This document shows, one piece after another, positions 34,358-43,784 of a DNA stretch of 64,000 bases. Below the pieces are notes generated by a model that worked only from the letters and a program-made list of their open reading frames with translations, was not told where the DNA came from and ran no database searches. Every line of letters starts with the position of its first letter. The first letter of the stretch is position 1. The stretch covers positions 5,385,001 through 5,449,000 of the forward strand of contig NZ_CP098805.1 in assembly GCF_023821985.2 (NCBI RefSeq), read 5' to 3'. A program made the position numbers and the translations under genes. The DNA is from Dyadobacter chenhuakuii. Its GTDB lineage: Bacteria; Bacteroidota; Bacteroidia; Cytophagales; Spirosomataceae.

Positions 34358-35846
34358 AAACTTTCCCTTTTTCGAGCCGTAATGTTTTGGTAACGCAGCT
34401 CGGGATTTCGTTGGGATAATGCGAAACGTAAATCAATGTCCGCTCCGGCGTGTCGCAAATCGCATCGACCACGGCTTTGAAATATTCGATCGCATCCGCG
34501 TCCAAACCTTGGCAAGGTTCGTCCAGGATCAGTAAAGGCGGATTTTTGACCAAAGCCCGCGCCAGCAGAACCATACGCTGCTGTCCTTTGGAGAGTTCTG
34601 AAAACTTTTTCTCAATCAAATGATCCACATGCAAAAGCGCCGCCACTTCATGCACGCGTTCGATTTGCTGTTCGGTTAATTTTTTGAAAAATACGCCTGT
34701 CGCATCGAAAAAGCCGGAAGCTATGGTTTTGAAAACACTCGTTTCTTTTGGAAAATAAAGGTGCAACTCTGGGGAAACGTGCCCGATTTTCTGCTTAATG
34801 TCCCAGATCGAAGCGCCAGCGCCTCCTCTTTTTTGATCAAACAAATCATAATCATTGGCAAACCGCTGCGGGTTATCGGCGGTGATAATGCTGAGCAATG
34901 TCGATTTTCCCGAGCCATTAGGACCAGAAAGCGCCCATTTTTCACCTTTTGCAATTTTCCAGTTTACATGATCGAGAATAAGCTGATCGTGATAGCGAAC
35001 GTGAATGTCGCGCATATCAATAGCATAGTTGAAGTCAATGTGCTGTGGCAGACCGAAATGAGCCAGCTTTTCCGGGTCGGGCTTTGGGTTGTGAATGTGC
35101 GTTGCGGAAGCTGTTTTATAATCTCTTATGTCGCGTTGAGCTGTAATTTGGCCTTCTTTTAGTTCCAGCACGTGCGTAATGCAAGGCGGAATCTCTGTGG
35201 CAGTGGTTGCCATAATGATCGTTACGCCGGATTGCGCCAGTTCCGTCAGCGCATTGCGCAGCACTTCCCTCGAATGCACATCAAGGCCGCTGAATGCATT
35301 GTCGAGGATTAGTATCTCAGGCTTTTTTAAAAGTGATTTAGCCAAAAGCATCCGCCTTGTTTCTCCATTTGATAGTGTAACAAATGGGTGATCAAGCAAA
35401 TGCGTGATCGATAGGAGCGAAGCAACATTGTTGAGTTCTTCATCACTGACCGTGGCCGGAGCCAGCTGCACCGAGTTTTCATTCACCGTTCCGACGGGTT
35501 TCAACTGGTCCGTCAAAATGGCCCTTACCGATGGCGCGCGCTCGCTTTCGTAAGCGTGAAAGCGCTGCTGATAGTATTCCGCCCCGGCACTTACAATGCG
35601 GTTGAACGAATAATCATTAGAAACAAGCTCAATCGCCTGCCGCAGTTGAGTTTGCAAATTATAGCTGATTTTCCCCTTCACAACAGGCCACTTACCCGCA
35701 ATAACGTCCAGCAGAATCGTCTTCCCGGAGCCATTCGGGCCGATAATTGCCCAATGCTGTCCCGGTTCTACATTCCAGTCGATATCAGATAAAACAGTAG
35801 TATTGAATTTGCGGGCAGAAACGCCCAAAAGAGAAACAAGTGCCAT
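34350..35846 (-). CDS. ModF-like protein with two ABC ATPase domains
   Basis: About 498 residues with two ABC nucleotide-binding domains and no membrane helices, resembling ModF/PhrA. Domain 1 has Walker A GPNGSGKTILLD, signature LSNGETRRMLLAK and Walker B ILILDNAFSGLD, where the catalytic Glu is replaced by Asn. Domain 2 has GPNGSGKSTLLS, LSKGQQRMVLLAR and LLILDEPCQGLD with the Glu intact. So the two sites are unequal, as in several ModF-like proteins. ATG at 35846 is the best start, since the 21 residues before it lack conservation. Function is unknown; not a clear molybdate importer. Confidence 0.87.
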   Translation of the reverse strand: MALVSLLGVSARKFNTTVLSDIDWNVEPGQHWAIIGPNGSGKTILLDVIAGKWPVVKGKISYNLQTQLRQAIELVSNDYSFNRIVSAGAEYYQQRFHAYESERAPSVRAILTDQLKPVGTVNENSVQLAPATVSDEELNNVASLLSITHLLDHPFVTLSNGETRRMLLAKSLLKKPEILILDNAFSGLDVHSREVLRNALTELAQSGVTIIMATTATEIPPCITHVLELKEGQITAQRDIRDYKTASATHIHNPKPDPEKLAHFGLPQHIDFNYAIDMRDIHVRYHDQLILDHVNWKIAKGEKWALSGPNGSGKSTLLSIITADNPQRFANDYDLFDQKRGGAGASIWDIKQKIGHVSPELHLYFPKETSVFKTIASGFFDATGVFFKKLTEQQIERVHEVAALLHVDHLIEKKFSELSKGQQRMVLLARALVKNPPLLILDEPCQGLDADAIEYFKAVVDAICDTPERTLIYVSHYPNEIPSCVTKTLRLEKGKVLE

Positions 35847-36037
35847 GTAAACGCCAAAATCAATGAGCAGGCAAAGATAGGAGCAATGATTGTTTAGAAA
35901 AAAATACAAGGATAAGATCGTGCAGGGAATCAGTAAACCGTTTGCTGGTTCTTGCCTGCCGAAGGCTAACTAGATACGTAGCAATTAATGGGAAAGCTAT
36001 ACTATTGGTTATCGCTTAAATCCTATCTATCAATCAA

Positions 36038-36676
36038 ATGCAGGAACAATTTACATCTAAACCTGGCTTACAAAGTCTAAAAGCATTAGCCAAATCGGGC
36101 GGCCTCGCAGGCATGTTGTCGATCACCTCCTATCTGACGATCGCATTCACCTCTTTGCCGGATCCCATCGTGTTTTTCCTGGCTATGGCCTTTCCCATCT
36201 TAGGGATCGTTTTTCTGTTTGCGCTGATGGAATATATCCACTTTTACAATCCTTCCTATGCCAATAGACTTGGGTTTGTGTTTGGCAGCCTGGCGTTTAC
36301 AATCTGCGCTGCTTTCCTCTCGGCTCAGCTCGCAGTGCAAGTCGGGGTTCACATTGAAAATACTCAGGTAGCAACCCAGGAGGCCAGATTTGTGAAGGAA
36401 TCCATTCGGTTGATCGATATGGGGATGGATGTTGCCTGGGATATGTTTATCGGCACTTACCTGGTCTTATTACTGATCTCATCGCGCAGGCTGAAAGAGT
36501 TGCGTTTTTGGGGATTTGCACTAGGGATATTGGGAATCGCACTCATGATTTTAAATACAATCACTTTCCCAAATCCGCCTGCTGAAAGCGGTTTGTTTGA
36601 TTTAGGGCCATTTATCGCCATAGGCTTATTTGCATTAGCCGGTCAGACATTCAGGCTTGGCTTGCTTCGCGAATAA
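36038..36676 (+). CDS. Integral membrane protein of unknown function
   Basis: A 212-residue protein with about six hydrophobic segments: SITSYLTIAFTSL, VFFLAMAFPILGIVFLFALM, LGFVFGSLAFTICAAFLS, FIGTYLVLLLIS, LGILGIALMILNTI and FIAIGLFALAGQ. The short N-terminus is soluble and basic. No family is recognised. It is monocistronic and ends in front of a hairpin. Confidence 0.72.
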   Translation: MQEQFTSKPGLQSLKALAKSGGLAGMLSITSYLTIAFTSLPDPIVFFLAMAFPILGIVFLFALMEYIHFYNPSYANRLGFVFGSLAFTICAAFLSAQLAVQVGVHIENTQVATQEARFVKESIRLIDMGMDVAWDMFIGTYLVLLLISSRRLKELRFWGFALGILGIALMILNTITFPNPPAESGLFDLGPFIAIGLFALAGQTFRLGLLRE

Positions 36677-36683
36677 TAAAAAT

Positions 36684-36713
36684 CCGGATTTGCTCTGATA
36701 TAAGCGAATCCGG
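36684..36713 (-). terminator. Terminator for the DJ-1/PfpI gene at 36740
   Basis: CCGGATTTGC pairs with GCGAATCCGG (36684-36693 and 36704-36713; one G-U pair), with a 10-base loop. Read on the minus strand it is followed by TTTTTATT. Confidence 0.75.
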
Positions 36714-36739
36714 AGCGTAGTAAGTGGATTGTGACCTTC

Positions 36740-37291
36740 TTATTGAAAAACTTCAAGATTAAGCTGTTTAGTCAATGCACCTGCAAAAGCAGACATGTCG
36801 TCTGATGTGCGGCTGGTGATCAGTCCGTTATCGGTTACAACATCTTGGTCCACCCATCTTGCGCCTGCATTTTCCAGGTCTTGACGGATGGAGCCGTAGG
36901 AAGTAATAATGCGTCCTAAAACTACATCGGCATCGATCAGGATTTGCGGCCCATGACCAATAGCAGCAACTGGCTTGCCCGATGCAAAGAAAGACTTCAC
37001 AAATTCGACAGCCCGGCTGTTCATTCGAAGCGCATTCATTCCCAAAACACCGCCTGGCAATAACAATGCGTCATAGTAATCGGCACGCGCCAGCGTAAGC
37101 GGCACATCCACATCGTGTTTTTCACCCCAGTCAAGATGACTCCATCCCCTGACATTGTTTTTATTAGGGGAAATAAGATGAGTGGTTGCTCCTTTTTGAT
37201 TTAGGACTTTTCTGGGGCAGGTCATTTCTACCTGCTCAAATCCATCCGCCACCAGAATAGCAACTTTGATAGAATTTAATGACTGTTCCAC
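36740..37291 (-). CDS. DJ-1/PfpI-family protein with Cys-to-Gly at the nucleophile position
   Basis: A 183-residue DJ-1/PfpI protein. The fold is clear: VAILVADGFEQVEM (with Glu22 in place of the family Glu), LISPNKNNVRGWSHLDWG, LLLPGGVLGMNALR and the elbow motif VAAIGHGPQILIDADVVLG. The elbow usually reads ICHGP, with the catalytic Cys. Here Gly112 (codon at 36956-36958, GGT) replaces it, a single-base difference from TGT. So it likely lacks glyoxalase or protease activity. A Cys (residue 25) lies near the family Glu but not at the elbow. Possible pseudoenzyme. Confidence 0.9.
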   Translation of the reverse strand: MEQSLNSIKVAILVADGFEQVEMTCPRKVLNQKGATTHLISPNKNNVRGWSHLDWGEKHDVDVPLTLARADYYDALLLPGGVLGMNALRMNSRAVEFVKSFFASGKPVAAIGHGPQILIDADVVLGRIITSYGSIRQDLENAGARWVDQDVVTDNGLITSRTSDDMSAFAGALTKQLNLEVFQ

Positions 37292-37456
37292 GGGATTTAT
37301 AAGGGATTTAAGGGTTAGATTATTTGATTATTAAATTGCACAAAAATTATGCCAAAAGCGAAGTTCCGGTTGCTTGTCGAATTGCACAACGAAATGTTGT
37401 TCCCGTTCAAAAGGTGTGGTGCAAACCGAGAAAAGTGTGATCCCAGTGAAAAAACA

Positions 37457-37484
37457 AAACGAGCAGCATTGCTGCTGCTCGTTT
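37457..37484 (-). terminator. Terminator after clpB
   Basis: AAACGAGCAGCA (37457-37468) pairs with TGCTGCTCGTTT (37473-37484) around a 4-base loop. Read on the minus strand it is followed by TGTTTT. Confidence 0.85.
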
Positions 37485-37505
37485 GAATATTAATTTTCCA
37501 AGATT

Positions 37506-40109
37506 TTAGATCTCTACATTGCCGACGTTCTCGAAGATCAGATCGCCTTTGGAATTAAGCTCCATCATGATCACAGAATCCTTAGCAACCTGTCCGCTTA
37601 ATATGCCTTTGGACAGCTCATTCAGGATCCGGCGCTGCATCACCCGTTTTAAAGGACGTGCCCCGAACGCAGGGTCAAATCCATCTTCACCCAGTTTTGT
37701 AAGCGCTTCGTCCGTTGCATCAAGCGTAATTCCCTGGTCTTGAAGCATCTTTTGAATGCCTTTAAACTGGATATCAACAATCTTACGAATGTTTTTCAAT
37801 GTAAGCGGTTCAAAAAGAACGATCTCATCGATCCGGTTCAAGAACTCAGGCCTTACCGAAGCTTTCAGCAGATCCAGGACAGCTTGTTTGGCTTCTTCCA
37901 CAACCAGTGTGTGGTTCCAGCCTTCGTCTTCGGCGAATTTCTCCTGGATAATGTGGCTGCCAATGTTCGAAGTCATGATAATGATCGTGTTCTTGAAATT
38001 GGCAACACGGCCTTTGTTATCAGTTAAGCGGCCTTCATCCAAAACCTGCAAAAGAATGTTCCAGACATCCGGATGGCCTTTTTCAATCTCATCCAGCAGG
38101 ATCACGCTGTAAGGTTTGCGACGAACAGCTTCGGTCAATTGTCCGCCTTCATCATAACCCACATATCCCGGAGGCGCACCTACCAGTCTGCTTACCGAAT
38201 GGCGCTCCTGATATTCACTCATATCGATCCGGACAACTGCATTTTCGTCATTGAACAGATATTCTGCGAGTGTTTTAGCCAATTCAGTTTTACCCACACC
38301 AGTCGGGCCCAGGAAGAGGAAGCTTCCGATCGGGCGTTTTGCATCCTGCAAACCAGCCCGGCTCCGTCTTACCGCATCAGCAACCACTTCAATCGCTTCT
38401 TCCTGCCCCGCAACACGGTTATGGAGATGACTTTCGAGTTGCAGCAATTTCTCGCGGTCGCTTTGGAGCATTTTGCTCACCGGAATACCCGTCCATTTCG
38501 CAACCACTTCCGCAATGTCCTCCGGCGTAATTTCTTCCTGCATCAAGCTCTCAGCATGCTCGGATTGCTGTAATTCGGTCAATTTGTTTTGCACTTCTGG
38601 AATGCGGCCGTAACGGATCTCCGCAACTTTTCCAAAATCGCCCGCGCGTTCGGCTTGTTCGGCTTCGAGGCGCAGCTGCTCGCTTTGCTCTTTTAATGTA
38701 CGGACCTCATTAACCTTGCCTTTTTCATTCTCCCACTGTGCTTTCAATGTATTGCGTTCCTCACTCAGGTCCGCAATCTCCTTGTTAAGCACTGTCTCTT
38801 TGTCCTTATTATGTTCACGACGGATCGCTTCGCGCTCGATTTCAAGCTGCATAATGCGGCGGTTCAGTTCGTCGAGCTCCTCGGGAACGCTGTCCATTTC
38901 GAGGCGGAGTTTGGAAGCTGCTTCGTCCATCAAGTCAATGGCCTTGTCGGGCAGGAAACGATCGCTGATATAGCGATTGGAAAGCTCGACGGCTGCAATC
39001 ACCGCGTCATCCTGGATCCTTACTCCGTGGTGCAGCTCATACTTTTCTTTGATACCACGCAAAATGCTGATCGCATCAGGAATATTGGGTTCATCGACCA
39101 TTACAGCCTGGAAACGACGTTCCAGCGCCTTATCCTTCTCCATATATTTTTGATATTCCTTCAATGTGGTTGCACCGATTGCATGCAATTCACCGCGGGC
39201 AAGGGCTGGTTTCAGCAGGTTAGCCGCGTCCATAGCGCTTTCTCCGCCGCCGCCAGCTCCGATCAATGTGTGGATCTCGTCAATGAAAAGAACGATTTCG
39301 CCTTCCGAGTCGGTCACTTCCTTGATAACCGCTTTCAGCCTTTCTTCAAATTCACCTTTATATTTCGCCCCCGCGATCAAAAGTCCCATATCGAGGGATA
39401 CAATGATCTTTGATTTCAGGTTTTCGGGCACGTCGCCTTGCACGATCCTTTGCGCAAGTCCTTCGACGATTGCTGTCTTACCGACCCCGGGTTCACCCAA
39501 TAAAATCGGATTGTTTTTTGTTCTACGGCTCAAAATCTGCAAAACCCGACGGATTTCCTCGTCCCTGCCGATGACCGGGTCAATTTTACCGGCTTTGGCC
39601 AATTCATTTAAATTTTTGCTGTATCGTTCCAGTGAGCGATACTTAGCTTCTGCATTTTGATCTTTCACAGGATTATTTTTACCTCTAAGTTCTTTGATTG
39701 CGTCAATAAGTTCTTTTTCCTTAAAACCGACTTCCTTCATGAGCGTCGCAGTGGAATCTTTTCCAGCCAGGATGCCGAGGATGAACAGTTCAATGCTTAT
39801 AAATTCGTCGTTAAATTCTTTCAGATAATTTTGCGCTTTGCCACTAGCAGCCGCCATATCATTGCCCAGATAAGGCTGGCCGCCGCTTACGCGCGGGTAA
39901 CCTTCCAAAATCTTTTCCAGCCGATTATTCAGGATATCCGGACTGATGTTGAGCTTGTTAAGTAAGAATAGCGAAGTGTTAGGGTCTTCTTCCAGAATTG
40001 ATTTCAGGACGTGACCCGTTTCGATGGCCTGTTGCTGGTTGCCCTGGGCCATCTGCGCAGCGTGTTGTATAATCTCCTGCGCCTTTATGGTATATTGGTT
40101 GAAGTTCAT
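37506..40109 (-). CDS. clpB: ATP-dependent disaggregase ClpB
   Basis: An 867-residue Hsp100 chaperone that works with DnaK to dissolve aggregates. The N-domain (QEIIQHAAQMAQGNQ, GHVLKSILEEDPN) is followed by NBD1 with GEPGVGKTAIVEGLA and the Walker B VLFIDEIHTLIGAG, a long coiled-coil middle domain (LDELNRRIMQLEIEREAI onward), and NBD2 with GPTGVGKTELAKTLAE, LLDEIEKGHPDVWN and GARPLKR. ATG at 40109 is chosen because the family starts with MNFNQYT; ten upstream codons have no homology. Full length and intact. Confidence 0.98.
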   Translation of the reverse strand: MNFNQYTIKAQEIIQHAAQMAQGNQQQAIETGHVLKSILEEDPNTSLFLLNKLNISPDILNNRLEKILEGYPRVSGGQPYLGNDMAAASGKAQNYLKEFNDEFISIELFILGILAGKDSTATLMKEVGFKEKELIDAIKELRGKNNPVKDQNAEAKYRSLERYSKNLNELAKAGKIDPVIGRDEEIRRVLQILSRRTKNNPILLGEPGVGKTAIVEGLAQRIVQGDVPENLKSKIIVSLDMGLLIAGAKYKGEFEERLKAVIKEVTDSEGEIVLFIDEIHTLIGAGGGGESAMDAANLLKPALARGELHAIGATTLKEYQKYMEKDKALERRFQAVMVDEPNIPDAISILRGIKEKYELHHGVRIQDDAVIAAVELSNRYISDRFLPDKAIDLMDEAASKLRLEMDSVPEELDELNRRIMQLEIEREAIRREHNKDKETVLNKEIADLSEERNTLKAQWENEKGKVNEVRTLKEQSEQLRLEAEQAERAGDFGKVAEIRYGRIPEVQNKLTELQQSEHAESLMQEEITPEDIAEVVAKWTGIPVSKMLQSDREKLLQLESHLHNRVAGQEEAIEVVADAVRRSRAGLQDAKRPIGSFLFLGPTGVGKTELAKTLAEYLFNDENAVVRIDMSEYQERHSVSRLVGAPPGYVGYDEGGQLTEAVRRKPYSVILLDEIEKGHPDVWNILLQVLDEGRLTDNKGRVANFKNTIIIMTSNIGSHIIQEKFAEDEGWNHTLVVEEAKQAVLDLLKASVRPEFLNRIDEIVLFEPLTLKNIRKIVDIQFKGIQKMLQDQGITLDATDEALTKLGEDGFDPAFGARPLKRVMQRRILNELSKGILSGQVAKDSVIMMELNSKGDLIFENVGNVEI

Positions 40110-40226
40110 GGAGATATTGCTTTGTTTACAATACTCCATGAAAAATCATATGCCCGATCAGAAAGCCTGAAATTTTGGCATTAAAAAAATGAAAATAGGG
40201 GATATCAGGACAAAATGTCTACTGAA

Positions 40227-41456
40227 TTACAAATCCATCTGCGTTTTTAGCAGGTCTTCCATCGTCTCGCGCCTCCTCACCAAGCGCGCTTCGGCCTGAT
40301 CGACCAGCACTTCTGCGGGACGGACACGTGCATTATAATTTGAGCTCATTGTAAACCCGTAAGCGCCTGCATTGAGAAACGCTAGGAGATCTCCGGCTTT
40401 CACTTCCGGCAATGTTCGATCGGTGGCGAATGTATCCGTTTCGCAAATGTAACCTACTACATTATAGGTTTTTGGATCGCCGGAAGGATTGGAAACATTC
40501 AAAATGTGATGGTAAGAGCCATACATCATCGGGCGGATCAAGTGATTTAATCCTGAATTTACATGGACGAAGTTTCTTGCCGGATCCTCTTTCACAACTG
40601 TCGCATTCACCAGCAGATAACCGGATTCACTCACCAGAAATTTGCCTGGTTCAAACCAAAGCTGCAATTCACGGCCGTATTCACTGCAGAACTTTATGAA
40701 ACGCTCGGAAATTTTTCTTCCCAACAAATCCATATCGGTAATCTCGTCACCTGGTAAGTAGGAAACCTTAAAGCCACCGCCCAGGTCTATGATTTCAAGG
40801 TCAGGGAAATGTTTGGCTGTTTCAAAAAGTATATCCGCCACTTTCAGGAATGGCTCTGCATCTTTAATGTCTGAACCGGTATGCTGGTGCAGCCCAATGA
40901 TTTTAATGTCGTATTTCTTTATAACTTCAAGAATTTGATCCAGAAGCAAAACGGAGATCCCGAATTTCGAATCGGCGTGGGCGGTCATGATCTTGATATT
41001 CCCGCCAGCGGCCACATTGGGTTTAATCCGGATCAGGCACGGCCTGGTGTTTCCGTAAGTTTGTCCAAACCATTCCAGCAACGGAATGCTGTCCACATTC
41101 ACGATCGCGCCTGCATCAACAGCCGCACGCACTTCTTCGAAAGGAACTCCGCTGGGTGTAAACGTGATCTGATTCGCAGTATAACCCGCCATAATGCCCA
41201 TTTCCAGCTCTCCCGGAGACACCACATCCAATTCCACGCCGATTTCGCGCATCAGTCGAAGGATCGACAAATTCGTGTTCGCTTTACAGGCATATTTGAT
41301 TTTCATATTAATGCCTGCAAATGCGTGTTGCAGCTCCTGTGTTTTGCGGCGGATCGTTGCGCCGTCGTACACGTAAAGCGGACTGCCGAATTTTTCAATT
41401 AAATGTTCAGGATCAATGCCTTGTATGGTATATGCGTTGGAATCGGAAAGTTGCAT
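40227..41456 (-). CDS. lysA: Diaminopimelate decarboxylase
   Basis: A PLP-dependent, fold type III decarboxylase of about 409 residues, converting meso-diaminopimelate to lysine. FGSPLYVYDGATIRR, then the PLP-lysine motif KYACKANTN, the ELDVVSPGELEMG segment, LHQHTGSDI, DLGGGFKVSYLPGDEI, and the later GYICETDTFATDRTLPE with the catalytic Cys. ATG at 41456 is taken rather than TTG two codons before. The pyrF gene lies 51 bases upstream in the same direction. Confidence 0.96.
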   Translation of the reverse strand: MQLSDSNAYTIQGIDPEHLIEKFGSPLYVYDGATIRRKTQELQHAFAGINMKIKYACKANTNLSILRLMREIGVELDVVSPGELEMGIMAGYTANQITFTPSGVPFEEVRAAVDAGAIVNVDSIPLLEWFGQTYGNTRPCLIRIKPNVAAGGNIKIMTAHADSKFGISVLLLDQILEVIKKYDIKIIGLHQHTGSDIKDAEPFLKVADILFETAKHFPDLEIIDLGGGFKVSYLPGDEITDMDLLGRKISERFIKFCSEYGRELQLWFEPGKFLVSESGYLLVNATVVKEDPARNFVHVNSGLNHLIRPMMYGSYHHILNVSNPSGDPKTYNVVGYICETDTFATDRTLPEVKAGDLLAFLNAGAYGFTMSSNYNARVRPAEVLVDQAEARLVRRRETMEDLLKTQMDL

Positions 41457-41507
41457 CAGCAATTGCGGTGGATTGTTTGGAGAGATTAAAGGTAAAATTC
41501 GGGTGGT

Positions 41508-42335
41508 TTATTTGCAGTATTTGTCAAGATAAATGGCCATTTCCTGCTGCAAAAGCTGCGCTTCCTGTTTTGCTTTTTGAGCAAAATCGACATCATTACC
41601 GGCGTAAATAATGCTGCGGGAAGCGTTCACAAGCAAGCCGCAATGTGCGTTCATGCCAAATCTCGATAGTTCTTCAAGATTTCCGCCCTGCGCGCCCACA
41701 CCCGGGACAAGCAGGAAATGATCAGGAATGATCATTCTGATTTTCTCAAATTCAGCAGCTTGCGTGGCGCCAACAACATACATTATGCGATCTGCGCCAG
41801 CCCAGGTTTGTGAAGCTTTGAGGACTTGTTCATATAAAGGCGCGCCGTTGGCCTCCAAACGCTGAAAGTCCCCGCTACCCGGATTGGATGTCAATGCGAG
41901 CAGGATCACCCATTTGTTTTCAAATTCCAGAAACGGGATCACCGAGTCACTTCCCATGTAAGGCGCGACCGTTACCGCGTCAAATTCGAGGCCCGAAGCC
42001 GAAGGATCGAAAAACGTTCTGGCGTAAAGCCCGGATGTGTTTCCAATGTCACCACGCTTGGCATCCGCAATGGTAAAATGGCTTTTTGGAATGTATTCGA
42101 TTGTTTTCTGCAAACTCTCCCAGCCTTTTGAGCCGGATGCTTCGTAGAATGCAATGTTAGGCTTATAGGAAACACAAAAATCCGCAGTGGCATCGATGAT
42201 CTGTTTGTTAAACTCAAAAACAGGGTCAGCCTCTTTACGCAGATGGGCAGGGATTTTCCTGATATCCGTGTCGAGCCCTATGCAGAGATAGGATTTTTTC
42301 TGGGAAATTTGTTCAAACAGCGCTTCGTAGGTCAT
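41508..42335 (-). CDS. pyrF: Orotidine 5'-phosphate decarboxylase (type 2)
   Basis: A 275-residue OMP decarboxylase that makes UMP. The start CIGLDTDIRKIPAHL and the catalytic DAKRGDIGNTS motif (Asp-x-Lys-x-x-Asp) are typical of the longer type 2 group. VAPYMGSDSV, LLALTSNPGSGDFQ and LVPGVGAQGGNLEEL follow. Upstream of lysA and in the same direction; cotranscription is likely. Confidence 0.97.
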   Translation of the reverse strand: MTYEALFEQISQKKSYLCIGLDTDIRKIPAHLRKEADPVFEFNKQIIDATADFCVSYKPNIAFYEASGSKGWESLQKTIEYIPKSHFTIADAKRGDIGNTSGLYARTFFDPSASGLEFDAVTVAPYMGSDSVIPFLEFENKWVILLALTSNPGSGDFQRLEANGAPLYEQVLKASQTWAGADRIMYVVGATQAAEFEKIRMIIPDHFLLVPGVGAQGGNLEELSRFGMNAHCGLLVNASRSIIYAGNDVDFAQKAKQEAQLLQQEMAIYLDKYCK

Positions 42336-42383
42336 GATTTCGGAAATAATGCGCCGAAATTACAACCTCTATCAATAGATTCA

Positions 42384-42391
42384 TAAATTTG
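42384..42391 (+). promoter_or_regulatory. Candidate -7 box for rfbC
   Basis: TAAATTTG is an exact TAnnTTTG match in the divergent gap between pyrF and rfbC, 47 bases before the rfbC ATG. Confidence 0.4.
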
Positions 42392-42438
42392 TCCCAAGAT
42401 TAAGACTTACCATTACCAACCAACAGAAATAATATTGT

Positions 42439-42984
42439 ATGCAGATTCGCGAAACTTCCATTGCCGGATTAGTCGAACTTACCCCACGTGTTTTTCATGA
42501 TGATCGTGGAATGTTTTTTGAATCTTATAATGAGCAGATATTTAAGCAATTAGGTTTGCCTACCAACTTTGTTCAGGATAATCAGTCATTTTCGAAAAAA
42601 GGCGTGGTAAGAGGGCTTCACTTCCAAAAAGCACCTTTCGCTCAGGGAAAGCTGGTTCGTGTCATTTCTGGAAAGGTTTTGGACGTTGCGGTGGATATTC
42701 GCCCGGAATCTCCCACTTTTGGCAAGCATGAAATTTTTGAGTTAAGCAGTGAAAAAAACAACATTGCTTACGTTCCGGAAGGTTTTGCGCATGGCTTTGT
42801 TGCACTGGAAGATTCGATTTTCTCCTACAAATGCACAAACATCTACAATAAGGAATCCGAATCGGGCATTCTGTGGAATGATGAGGACCTGGCGATCAAC
42901 TGGGGGGTTGAAGACGCAAATGTCTCTGATAAGGATGCAATTTTGCCTACTTTCCGCTCGCTGTTCGGAGATCTGAAAATCTAA
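42439..42984 (+). CDS. rfbC: dTDP-4-dehydrorhamnose 3,5-epimerase
   Basis: A 181-residue RmlC that epimerises dTDP-4-keto-6-deoxyglucose to the rhamnose precursor. The cupin motifs are complete: ESYNEQIF, VRGLHFQ with the catalytic His, VSGKVLDVAVDIR-like VISGKVLDVAVDIRPESPTF, and YVPEGFAHGF. Length is typical. Genes for RmlA, B and D are not adjacent, so it is isolated from the rest of the pathway here. Convergent with the DJ-1-like gene; their stops lie 2 bases apart. Confidence 0.97.
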   Translation: MQIRETSIAGLVELTPRVFHDDRGMFFESYNEQIFKQLGLPTNFVQDNQSFSKKGVVRGLHFQKAPFAQGKLVRVISGKVLDVAVDIRPESPTFGKHEIFELSSEKNNIAYVPEGFAHGFVALEDSIFSYKCTNIYNKESESGILWNDEDLAINWGVEDANVSDKDAILPTFRSLFGDLKI

Positions 42985-42986
42985 TA

Positions 42987-43667
42987 TTATTTTTCAAAAA
43001 GCTCTTCCAGTGCTTTGGAAGCCACTTTCTTAGCCGAATTTGGATTCTGGCCGGTGATCAGTCGTTCATCCATTTCAATGAATTCCATAAAAGGGATCAT
43101 TGATTTGGTGTAATGTGCGCCGCGCTCTTTCAGCTTGTCTTCCAGATAAAACGGCACTTCGCTCACAAAGCTCATTAAGGCTTCTTCCACGTTGGAGAAG
43201 CCTGTTACATATTTGTCCTGGATCAGCCAGGAGCCGTCGGATAGTTTCACGTTCAGAAGGCCGCAAACGCCGTGGCAGACTGCGGAAACTATTCCGTTGC
43301 GTTCGTAAACGTCCCTGACGATGTTCTGCAAGTCTGTATTTTCAGCCAGATCCCACATTGCTCCATGCCCGCCTGCAAAATACACCAGGCGGTAATCGGC
43401 TGAATGAATCTGTGCAGGGGAAAGTGAATTGTTTAGTTTGGCCCGGAACGCGGCATCTTCCCAATATTTTGCATTGCATTCATCTTTCAATTCCAGGCTG
43501 CGTTCGTCAATCGGAATTTTCCCTCCCAGCGGGCTAACAATGTCCATGAGAACCCTGCGTTTGGACATAACATCATAGAAATAAGTCAGTTCACTGAGCC
43601 ATAAGCCGGTTTTGCCGGTTTTGGTAGGGAATGTTTCATGATTCGTGCAAACAATGAGGACTTTCAT
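42987..43667 (-). CDS. DJ-1/PfpI-family glutamine amidotransferase-like protein
   Basis: A 226-residue protein of the DJ-1/Hsp31-like group. The cysteine elbow is intact (Cys131 in SAVCHGVCG), with Glu26 in the WLSE segment and His in GGHGAMWDL. It resembles class I Hsp31/glyoxalase III-type members (longer than PfpI). Such proteins act as glyoxalase III or protein deglycase; activity here is inferred. This is the second DJ-1-like gene of the window, and, unlike the one at 36740-37291, has its nucleophile. Confidence 0.9.
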   Translation of the reverse strand: MKVLIVCTNHETFPTKTGKTGLWLSELTYFYDVMSKRRVLMDIVSPLGGKIPIDERSLELKDECNAKYWEDAAFRAKLNNSLSPAQIHSADYRLVYFAGGHGAMWDLAENTDLQNIVRDVYERNGIVSAVCHGVCGLLNVKLSDGSWLIQDKYVTGFSNVEEALMSFVSEVPFYLEDKLKERGAHYTKSMIPFMEFIEMDERLITGQNPNSAKKVASKALEELFEK

Positions 43668-43731
43668 AAGCGCTTACAGAGTTACTGGCTGAAAGATAAA
43701 TAAATCATAGGAGTTTCCCAGCTGAAAACGA

Positions 43732-43761
43732 GAATGACACGCATTTGGGTGCGTGTCATTC
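43732..43761 (-). terminator. Terminator after the signalling operon
   Basis: GAATGACACGC (43732-43742) pairs exactly with GCGTGTCATTC (43751-43761), giving an 11-bp stem. On the minus strand it is followed by a short TTTT. It ends the four-gene unit that finishes with the response regulator. Confidence 0.8.
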
Positions 43762-43784
43762 CTTAAATAGCGATATGAATGTTT

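Noticed and set aside
34350..35846. Molybdate ABC transporter
   Set aside because: No permease or binding protein is adjacent and the protein is a double ATPase without membrane partner.
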